Assembly: GCA_963576475.1 (NCBI GenBank)
Contig: OY754984.1
Span: 15,021,722 to 15,085,721 of the forward strand
DNA: 64,000 nucleotides
Reading direction: 5' to 3'
DNA from: Molanna angustata
Taxonomy: Eukaryota; Arthropoda; Insecta; Trichoptera; Molannidae
Below, piece by piece: positions 55,140-64,000 of this stretch. Below the pieces are notes generated by a model. The model was given only the letters and a program-made list of their open reading frames with translations. It had not been told where the DNA came from and did not search any database. Each line of letters begins with the position of its first letter. Position 1 is the stretch's first letter. The position numbers and the translations under genes are program-made.

Positions 55140-55900
55140 CTTGTACATACAATTTGTACACTGGCGGGCTTATTGCCTAATGGCAATTTCTTCCAACCAA
55201 CCAGAGTTAATGTTAAGTATACAAACAATGTGTACTATGGCAATCAGTTACATAATCACATTAAAAATAAATAAATACAGCAGAATAAAAGTAAAAAAAA
55301 ACAAATAAGATAGCATAAAAGAACAATTCATAGCAATGATAGGAAAACTAAAGGACAAGGAAAGGAAGAGGAGAGAAAGATGTAATCAGGTGTTGTCAGA
55401 TAAATATTTTTGCTTTAGCCTTTTCTTGAAGATGTTTAATGAGATAGACGACGTAATATCAGGACTTAGGCTATTCCATAGCCTAGCCAAATGTACTTCA
55501 AATGAAGATCTTAAAAAATCAGTTCTATGAATAGGGATAGATAGTAAAGCACGTTCAGCAGATCGAAGTGGACGCCCGTGGCTTGAAAGATAAGTGAATT
55601 TATCCTTGAGATACTGAGGTAAATTTGGATTAAAAAGGACATTGTATAGTAATGACAAGATACATATGTATATTATGTCGTTGTCGTATCTTGGGCCAGT
55701 GAAGAAGATTACGGTAATGAGAAATATGACCTGTATATGTATGTCTAACGCCATTTAACAAGACATGTTGTGTCTGATTTGAATTATCCACTTTGAATGT
55801 GTAATAATATGCAGATAGTTGTCTGTTTGTTTTATTAATTACATAAGTTTGTTGACCACAGACTCGGAAATATACGTGTGACGCCTGCGACACGAGGATA
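55140..55900 (-). pseudogene. LINE C-terminal region with 3' UTR
   Basis: The minus strand reads NGVRHTYTGHISHYRNLLHW, then a frameshift to LPQYLKDKFTYLSSHGRPLR, then IPIHRTDFLRSSFEVHLARL and WNSLSPDITSSISLNIFKKR, ending at 55386. The HGRPLR..L.IP.HRT..F..SF....RLWNSL pattern is a typical non-LTR retrotransposon ORF end. The 3' UTR (55140-55385) carries the GCGGGCTTATTGCCTAATGG motif shared with SINE C. At least one frameshift; 5'-truncated. Confidence 0.8.
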
Positions 55901-56171
55901 TTACACTCTAAACCAGTGTTGCCCTACATGGGGCCTGCGCACTATAGGAAGCCATTAGATTTTTACTATTCTTATATTATTGGTTTGACGTTTGGTGTGC
56001 GTCAAACAATTAAGTTTCCCATAGTACAATCACGCTGAAAATTTATACATATACACATTTGTTTCCGATGCCAATACTGTCGAAGACAAAAGATATAAAA
56101 AAATAGTGGGTTGTAGCTAACGCTACTCCTCACTACCAAGTGACTCGACAAACTATTCAAATTTTGTATGT

Positions 56172-57465
56172 AGTAATATTGTCCCTCTGCTGATTAACTG
56201 TCGTATCTGACATTTTTTGCAAAATCGAGTTGGGACCATCGATGTGTATTTATATGTTGTATACGTCATGTTCTCACCAATGGCGGATGCTCCTTAGGTG
56301 CGCTGGAGCGCTGAACCGGTGAAATAAAATAAAAGCATAAACCAAATTATGTATCAACAAACATGTTTAAAAAATACCAAATTACTTGTAACGTAAGTAC
56401 AAGAATGAATACAAAAAATTAGAGTATCGCTTGACTTAAATAAACGCCTGAATTTATGCACCTGCGAGAGACCCGCGGTGCGTTTTTATAAGCGCACCAC
56501 AGATTCTATAACAAATGTATGGAAACTTAGATAACGTACTGGCTCGTGAAATGATAGATATTTCATACGAATGTTAGAGGGCTTTGGCGCGCCGCACCGC
56601 TAAGCTATGTAGTTTGCCGATTCTTTGTTAGGCGGCGCGCATTTCACTGTTGTTTAAATATGTTTATTTGATTATAAATTATGTATAACTCATTATATAT
56701 TGTATATTTTTTCTACATGACTGAGTATTATTGAAATCTGTATGGATTTTTGTGTTATGTTGAAAATAAACTTTGCACAATTTAGAATCTTGACGATTTT
56801 AGAAAGGTTTCAATTTGACAACTACTGTTTTTAAATTATGGTCTAGCCGAGTCTTCTTCACAATCCGTTAAACTAATATGTACAATTTCCACGACTTCCG
56901 TTGAGAGAGAACGTTATGTTTCCACATTAAATAGAATAAAAATATGTTTAAGAAACACCATGACACATGTAGGACCGTCTCAACGCATTGTCTGCTGATC
57001 ACCGAAAGAAAGTTGATTCAGACAATACAGGATTTTAATATGCGAGTAACTAAGAGTTCGTAAGTATAAAAGATCAACGCTTTCCTATAATTTTTTTTTT
57101 GTTTTGCTCCACCGAACCGTTAAAGTTATTAGTTAGCAGCCGCTACTGGTTCTCACTAAAGGTCTCGACTGTATCACCTCTCGTTAACTTGGAATAGCTA
57201 AGTGATTTGTTATCTACGAATTACTGAAAATAAAATCACACTAATAGACCTATGTGCAAATACGATTCTAATAGACATAAGAATGATTCACATATATAAG
57301 AATACAAATAAAATATATTTACACCGTGTCACTGCACCGCACCGTGTGCTGAGACTGGGAGAGATGAAAATGTGCACGGGCAAAACACTAAAAACGCTCT
57401 CCTGAACAAGTTGCATTTTTCAGATACGACTGTTAGTCAGGAGAGGGACAATATTATTATCTTCC
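56172..57465. mobile_element. Probable TIR DNA element, about 1.29 kb
   Basis: Left TAATATTGTCCCTCTGCTGA and right TCAGGAGAGGGACAATATTA are inverted, extending to AGTCGTATCTGA-type sequence. AATATT may be the duplicated target. The interior has a GC-rich, hAT-like piece (GGCGGATGCTCCTTAGGTGC at 56281; GGCGCGCCGCACCGC and GGCGGCGCGC near 56584-56640). No transposase seen. Confidence 0.55.
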
Positions 57466-58960
57466 ATACACTTCGTCTATATAATAATACGCAAATTGAT
57501 GTATTTCATGATTTCTCGTGATTTCCATCATCAATTCTCTTGGCTTAGTTAAATCATAAATTAACAGAATCCTCACCACTTACAATAAGCATCAAAGTAC
57601 CCTTCAACTTGATATTTTTCATAACTCGCCAAACCAATACAAAAACTTACTGTTTAATTTAAAATCAGCATAGTAAGACACATTTTACACACCTCATTAC
57701 ACATTTTCACCCACTACACATTCACATCCCAGTATGTTATTAATTATATGAATTGATTTGCCACAAGTAATTGACACTAGGTAGGGATAGTTTAAGAATT
57801 GTATATTAAGCCTACTCATTGTAATTTTTTACCTAGTGTTGTTTGTGTGCGCAGTTTAATTGTGTAAATAAAAAAAAATCATCAAATTTGGACAACGTTG
57901 CAAAGAATTATTATTAATTGCAAACGACTTTGCAATTAATAATATAATTCGAGTTTGATCATTTTGTCATGAATCTCATGATCAAATCTTGACCAAATTG
58001 AAAAGGGACCAATCGGAAGATACACCCTTTCTAATGAAAAAAATAATCATCGAAATCGGACAACGTGGCAAAAAGTCATCGCTGAACATACATAAAACGC
58101 GAGTGTGGGTTGTGGCCAACGCTATCTCCTCACTATCAAGTCACTCCACAAAGTATTAAAATTATGTACCTATGGAAAATTGCAGCGATTTCATGAAATG
58201 AGTTGTTTAATTATTTTTTGATTTAAATATTTTATTATGAAATCTTGATAATTCTTCAATGATATTTTATGAAAGTGGTGTGCCTTTTTAGAAATTTGTA
58301 AATATAAATATTATATATTTCAAGTATTGACAGTTAAAAAAAATAAGAAGCACTGATCAGATATCCTTCCAAATCTAATGAGGTCTACGCGAGTATTAGA
58401 TATAGAAACTTACAAAAATGGAAAAGAATCGAATGAGTACCTTAGTTTTTAATCGTTAAAGTAGAATAACACGCCGTTTATAGTGCATAGCACATAGTAC
58501 ACAGCTGACAGCACACACACAGATACATTGTGATGAAACTTTCAGAATACAATCTTAGCATTAAACTAATTTGCAATAAAAAAATAACCTTAATAATTGC
58601 GAATTCATAACTCCCCACTATATCTCCTTGGGTTAGTGAGGAATTAAAACATTAATATTCAACAAGGGCTGATTTATATTGACATACTCTTCGAAATCGC
58701 TTCACGCTTTCAATGAATTTGGAAAATGTCATGATTTGATTCAAAATTAAGTATAAATTTTTCTTTGTATTTCGATACTTACTTAATAACAGAAGAAATT
58801 TTGAAATAAATTCTTATTTTTCGGAAATAAATATTATTAATTAATTTAAGTATGTAATTGGATTCGGCATTTTGTAGAGAAACAAGATGTTTAGTGCATT
58901 TTTGAATACAAAGTATGACAAAATTATATAACATGTAAATCAGCAAAAGAATGATGGCGA
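57466..58960. other. AT-rich DNA with one strong hairpin
   Basis: 57909-57948 folds as TTATTATTAATTGCAAA-CGAC-TTTGCAATTAATAATA. GGGTTGTGGCCAACGCTATC at 58106 repeats a motif at 56106. No gene. Confidence 0.5.
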
Positions 58961-61000
58961 ATAACTAAAAAGGATACGAAAAATATACAATAAAAATAAA
59001 ACTTTATGGTAAAAAGATACACAGATTTAATTGAAATGATGTTACGATTCGGTATAGACGAGAAAGATATGAAAATAATCAAGAACCTGTACTGGGACCA
59101 AAAGGCTATTATTAAACTTGAGAATGGAAACACTTCCCAGGGTATTTCCCATTCAACGAGGAGTCCGACAGGGGTGTGTTCTCTCACCTACTCTGTTTAA
59201 TTTGTATTCTGACTTGGTCTTTAAGGAAGCGATGACTGATACAGATCTCGGTGTGAAGGTCAATGTTGTGGGTCATCAATAATATTAGATATTCAGATGA
59301 CACCGTATTACTTGCACACAATATAAAAGACTTTCAACAACTACTTAATAAAATCAATTCTATCGGAGAGCATTATGATGGACTTAACATTAATATTAAG
59401 AAAACCAAAATGATGATTTTTAGCCGTGATAGCCATCCAAATACAAATCTCCAACTTAAGGGTGTTAGTATCGAAAGCGTAAAACAATTTCAGCGGTACT
59501 AATAACATTTTCGTTAAAACTCGTTTTAGCCAACTAAACCTCGCACTACGTAAACCACGTATTAGGCACTAATTCGTGGTTTAGTGGGTTCTTACTAATA
59601 ATGTAAAAATGTACAAGGACTAAGTAAACCATGGAATACGGAATGAATGTTGTGTGAACGCAGCCATTTAACGGGAATTTCGGAATTTTTCTCTACTTTA
59701 TACTATTTTTTGTTCATTCTCTATGACTTTATTAGCCGTCATCTATGACATCTATCGAGAATCATCGTATTTCTATGTTTGTCATTGTTTGTTTGTTTAC
59801 TGTTGGTTTTGACGGTTTACTGTTTATGTATCGTCACGTTTTGGTTGAATTCCCAATAATTTAACTTATTTCAACATAACTTATTACATTTATTTTAAAA
59901 CAATTGTCAATGGAAAATAAATATCTTCATTTATTTGCCTTCTTCCAAATAAATCTACGAGATGTCTAACTCCTGCCTTTGAAAATCTGTACTTTCTTCT
60001 AAAATTAATGTCGTCGTAATCAACAAACGGATTACAACGCACCTATGAACACACCTTATAAATTTTGCGTCATCAAAAAACTTTCCACCTGCTCAATTTC
60101 TTGAAACGATTTTTCAAAATCACCGATTCTATAATCAAACAGATTGTTGTCCATAAATAAAAAAAGCATTTCTTTAAAAATGACAAAATACAATACGCGC
60201 GGTCTATTTGACTTGACAGCTCACGAATTCACTATTGCTATTCTACCACTAAACTAGGGGACCGGATGGTTTAGCGTTACCATGGTGATATAAACCATGG
60301 AATAAAATACAAGTTTTAAAACTTGGTTATTAGTAAGATTTTTGGCCGTTAGGTTTTAGTCACTCTATTCCATAGTTCAACCTCGCTACTTTTTCGTTAT
60401 TAGTACCGCCGTTTAAGTATAAATTTGTAGAATAATTAGTGAGAATCTAGACCCTGACACTGAAGTAAAATGCTGAATAGAAGCGGCCCGATCGGCATTT
60501 TACAAAATGAAAAATCTTCTTCTCGACGACAATATCAACTTAAAGCTGAGACAAAGAATGGTCAAGTGTTATGTGTGGTCAGTTCTGCTTTATGGGGTGG
60601 AGGCGTGGACTCTCAAAGTTAATATTATAAACCGCCTTGAAGCATTTGAAATGTGGATCCACCGCAGAATGTTAAGAATATCGTGGACTGACATGGTAAC
60701 ACTGAAGTGCTACGTAGAGCCAACACCAAAAGAGAATTATTCACCAAAGTTAAGCTCCGTAAAGTGTTCTACTTTGGTCATATTCTGAGAGGTGAAAAGT
60801 ATGCCATCCTTCAGCTCGTCATGAAGGGGTAGATTGAGGGTCGTAGAGGGGTCGGAAGAAGGCAGCTTTCCTGGCTGCGAAACATCCGCTAATGAACCGG
60901 CATAAGAACTGTGGAGGAGCTGTTTCGCACTGCACAGGACAGGAAGGCTTTCTCTGTAGTGGTCGTCAACGTCGGGGAGACCTGATATGGCACAAGAAGA
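58961..61000 (+). pseudogene. RTE-like LINE relic split by a Harbinger fragment
   Basis: Part 1 (about 58990-59490) reads VKRYTDLIEMMLRFGIDEKD, GVRQGCVLSPTLFNLYSD, then RYSDDTVLLAHNIKDFQQLL (RT catalytic box YSDD) and GLNINIKKTKMMIFS. Part 2 (60412-61000) reads RQRMVKCYVWSVLLYGVEAW, LEAFEMWIHRRMLRISW and QLSWLRNIR. This is the palm-to-C-terminus of an RTE-type endonuclease/reverse transcriptase. Several frameshifts and stops. The insertion at 59491-60411 sits just before the KYLG-like position. Confidence 0.85.
59491..60411 (-). mobile_element. PIF/Harbinger element relic, 921 bp
   Basis: Terminal repeats GCGGTACTAATAAC and GTTATTAGTACCGC, flanked by TTT on both sides (59488-59490, 60412-60414). 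The minus strand near 60150-59930 encodes decayed Harbinger transposase N-terminus: MDNNLFDYRIGDFEKSFQEI, then after frame breaks NPFVDYDDINFRRKYRFSKA and GVRHLVDLFGRRQINEDI. The catalytic DDE domain is missing. A TWA duplication is usual for the superfamily, so TTT is atypical. Confidence 0.8.
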
Positions 61001-61504
61001 AGAAGATATTAAAAAGAGGGATTGGGAAAGGACAAGGAGAGGAAACTCTTGTCTTTTTTGTATGTTTTGAAAATTTACTGTTCCTACAATGATTTCAGCG
61101 AACAATTCAATTTTTGTTTTGGTTACACTAAGATAAGTTAAAAAAAACATTTAATAGCAAATATAGGGATTAGCAAAAAACAAGGAGAGGAAACTCTTTT
61201 TTAAAAATCCTTTTTTTCTACAATGATTTCAGCTTACTATTCAATTTTTGAGTTTTGTTTACACAAGGGACGTATTTTTTTTAGAAAGGCTTATGGCACA
61301 AAAAAGTTTGAGAAGCACTGCTCTGGAGGCTTGTTGTTGCGTACAAAAGTATTATTATATGAAATACCAAAACTCGTAAAAATACAGCAAAACATTTTCC
61401 TTATAACAAGAACAATGTTAACTCGAGACAAAAACAGCAAAATTAAAAAAAATGTAGAGTTTTTGTTGAAGCTGCGATAAGTTATTAATTAGTTTTATCG
61501 AATA
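61001..61504. repeat. Imperfect direct repeat near LINE 3' end
   Basis: About 85 bp (GGAGAGGAAACTCTT then TACAATGATTTCAGC and ATTCAATTTTTG) occurs at 61032-61120 and again at 61178-61262. No gene. Confidence 0.6.
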
Positions 61505-62545
61505 CAACCAGATAGCGTACATGTGCTTTCTTGACCTATCTAAGACTTTTGACAGGTATTATTGCTAAATGACGTCATAAATATACTTAGAGAAAAGAAC
61601 ATTCCACCAACCATTATAAAAACCATCCAAAAGATATCAACTCACAATGCAAAACAAAGGTGAAAGTAGATGGTAAACTATCAAAGGAAATTCCCGCAGT
61701 CAGTGGCATAAGACAGGGAGATAGTTTGAGACCTTTTCTCAATTTAATAATGGACAAAATCATAGAAGGGGTGTCGTCTCTGGGACTAGGTGACATAATG
61801 GGCAATAAAATCATCAACATAATATGTTACGCTGATGACGCGGCTCTGGTGGCAGAATCGGAAGATGATCTACAAAGAATGTTATATAAATTCCACCTTA
61901 CATCACAAAAATTCAACATGAGTATATCTGTAAACAAAACGAAGAGTAGGTAAGTATATCTGTAACGATATCCAAGCATCCAAGAAGATGCAAGCTGGTA
62001 ATAGATGACATTCCAGTGGAGCAAGTTATGACTATCGGATATCTGGGTGTAGAAATTTCGAGCCATAGTGACCTATACTCACAAGTTAGAGAATAGACCA
62101 ATAAAGCAGCCGGTAGTTCAGGATGTCTCAAAAATATCATCTTCATAACAAAAACATAAGAACGGATAGTAAGGTCAGAATTTATACGACATGTGTTAGA
62201 CCAATCATGACATATGCGGTGGAGACAAGAGCTGACACGACCAGAACGTCTAGAACCAAAAACCTCCTACAAACATCGGAAATGAAGGTTTTAAGGGCTA
62301 TCACAGGGAATACGCTTAGGGAAAGAATTCGCAATGACGACATTAGGCGGACCTCTGAGACCGAGGACATCATACGAGGGAGTAGAGCTAGAAGATTCTG
62401 GAGGGACCATGTAAATAGGATGGATGCATCTCGAATCCCATTCATAGCGGCAAACGAAATCCCACCAGGGCATCGCCTCCCCGGAAGACCGCCGAAGAGG
62501 TGGAGGGATAGCTGGACCTCAGCTTCACATGAATAGCTTTCTCGA
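61505..62545 (+). pseudogene. Second RTE-like LINE relic (RT domain and C-terminus)
   Basis: The plus strand reads FLDLSKTFD, IRQGDSLRPFLNLIMDKIIE, IICYADDAALVAESEDDLQR (catalytic YADD intact), then frameshifts and TIGYLGVEISSHSDLYSQV, VRIYTTCVRPIMTYAVETRA and VLRAITGNTLRERIRNDDIR. Stops and frame changes occur near 61950, 62095 and 62150. 5'-truncated. Sequence differs enough from 58961-61000 to be another family. Confidence 0.85.
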
Positions 62546-63509
62546 TAAAACAGATCTACGATCTAATATAATAATAATAAGAAGAAGTAGTTTGGTTCAA
62601 ATGAAAAATATACCTATCTCTATAACTATGTCTAGAGTGACCGGCAAACATCTTGAATAATGGCGTCGCTGCGCAGGACACAAAATTTGGGGTTTTTACT
62701 TGGTTGGTGGTCGTGGTTGGTGATGCGCAAACCTTCCTACACCACGCCGAAAATTGTCAAGATCGATATCTAAACATCACCGTTGTTATCCGCGCGGTTT
62801 TCCCCATCTTGACTGTACTGGTCTTCAAAAGGACCGTTTTAGTCAACAATTATCAATATAAAACCAGATTTTCTAAGGATAATAATATATTAAGAAAATA
62901 TATTATATAATATGTTTGAAATTAGTTAAAGTATCAAAATTAACATAATATATACATATGTACTGTGTGTTGTGTAATCTATGGAAAATTATTATTGTTG
63001 GATTCGATGTGTTGAAATATTTAAATGTGGAACATTTATCATTGTTTTATTTTTATAATTTTTATAATGTTTTTTGCTACTATGGTTTTAAAATAATAAA
63101 AGATGAAGGTTACTTTTCACAACCTAAACTGACTGTCACACAATGTGTTTTAATTTATAATACCTATTTAAATCACTGTGTATAAGTACATCCTGCTGGT
63201 CTCTCGCACTTGAGTTTGACGTACCTCGATTAGAATGTCATATTGATGATGATGACATATTTATTTTTATGTCATTGTGCGTAATATTATAATATTTTGG
63301 TAACAAATATCACGTGAAAAATTTAATTTACTGACTAGAGGTTATTTTATATACGTAGTTGAATTTTTTAATGTATTTTTTCTATATATAGACTCAATTT
63401 GGCACTAATTGATATAATGTTTTAATGTTTATTGTGTCAAAATTGGATTATTATGCGTCAAAAGTATACACAGTGCCCGAGCAAATAAACGTTGAAAAGT
63501 ATTTGGTTG
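62546..63509. other. Intergenic DNA, nothing recognised
   Basis: A less AT-rich part at about 62640-62830, then AT-rich. No domain or repeat family identified. Confidence 0.45.
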
Positions 63510-64000
63510 TGAGTTATATACATACATACAAACCATCACGCCATGTCCCTCACGGGGTAGGCAGAGAGAGTAAAACAACATATTTTTCTATCTTGACTCA
63601 CGTTAATCGCCTCGTTATCGTTCATGCTTTGTCTGTTGTTCAGGCTAAGTGAATTTCCGTCTTTCAGAATGTCATTCGCAAGATCGTTTTCTTGGGCGCC
63701 CCCAACTTCTTATTCCATTGTTCTTAGCATTCTTCATCAGGCCTTCTTCATTCATTCTTCCCTAGTGGTCAAACCATGTCAAATTGTTAACTTTCATTCT
63801 ATTAATTACATATTTCTTCATCTAACATACATTCCTTGTGTCCTCGTTTTGTATTCTGTTATACATCGTTCTATTACTTATTCTTCTTGGCGATCTCATT
63901 TTAACTGCATTTATTCTGCTTTCGTACTACTTCTGCTATGCCCAGGTTTCCTTGCAAACGTCAAGGTTGGCACAACGATTGCGTTATTTTATTATTTATT
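63510..64000 (-). pseudogene. RTE-like LINE tail, runs off window end
   Basis: ACCATCACGCCATGTCCCTC and GGGGTAGGCAGAGAGAG are the tail signature. The minus strand further reads RMNEEGLMKNAKNNGIRSWG and RPRKRSC, matching IERMSDDRL..CRPRKIW of the LINE at 31752-33740. Stops are present. Confidence 0.7.

Noticed and set aside
59491..60411. Functional HARBI1-like gene
   Set aside because: Only N-terminal pieces in different frames, no DDE catalytic core, and terminal inverted repeats show it is a transposon relic.
61505..62545. Active LINE because YADD is intact
   Set aside because: Stops and frameshifts on both sides and no endonuclease domain.

Overview
The window looks like nuclear DNA of an insect, most probably a moth or butterfly (inference). 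It is AT-rich and gene-poor, and full of short TAGGTA/TACCTA runs, tRNA-derived SINEs, RTE-like and other non-LTR retrotransposon (LINE) debris, miniature inverted-repeat elements (MITEs) and minisatellites. The two host genes have spliced or eukaryotic architecture and insect-like proteins. There are no bacterial genes, operons, CRISPR arrays or stand-alone tRNA/rRNA genes.

Host genes. (1) An intact, intronless RAD54 homologue lies on the minus strand at 5180-7480 (766 aa; Snf2-type DNA translocase of homologous recombination). (2) An Orai-type store-operated calcium channel gene (olf186-F family) lies on the minus strand, with five exons that I reconstructed from splice sites and reading phase: 42733-43134, 35579-35807, 30006-30260, 29506-29607 and 28698-28849. 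Spliced, they give a 379-aa model with four membrane segments. An acceptor site directly before the first in-frame ATG suggests at least one more upstream exon. Its introns hold most of the transposon debris between 29 and 43 kb.

Layout. 0-5 kb: AT-rich DNA, one hAT-type MITE and a 43/40-bp higher-order minisatellite. 5.2-7.5 kb: RAD54. 7.8-9.9 kb: two tandem copies of a Helentron/HINE-like element. 9.88-17.54 kb: a young non-autonomous LTR retrotransposon (minus strand, about 1-kb LTRs, CTAT target duplication). A Copia-type element is nested in its right LTR (14108-17097, identical 199-bp LTRs, CTTAA duplication). The inside of that Copia element is scrambled: antisense pol and gag pieces, an antisense piece of what looks like a host gene, a small palindrome, then sense RT/RNase H. 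18-28 kb: minisatellites, SINEs, LINE 3' ends and two opposed copies of a composite hAT MITE. 28.7-43.1 kb: Orai and its transposon-filled introns. 43.4-44.9 kb: three long (AT)n arrays around a fold-back element. 45-58 kb: mixed repeats, including a TTAA-flanked fold-back element, a fifth long HINE copy and a perfect 58-bp satellite. 59-62.5 kb: two RTE-like LINE relics, one split by a PIF/Harbinger fragment. The window ends in another LINE tail.

Best candidates for a second look: the fold-back Copia chimera carrying a transduced gene fragment; the unusual pore-lining residues of the Orai channel; the HINE-like family with a covarying terminal hairpin; hammerhead-ribozyme-like cores in Penelope-type fold-backs; and two separate LINEs split by unrelated DNA transposons at the same codon position. 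All calls come from reading the sequence. No database search or alignment was run.
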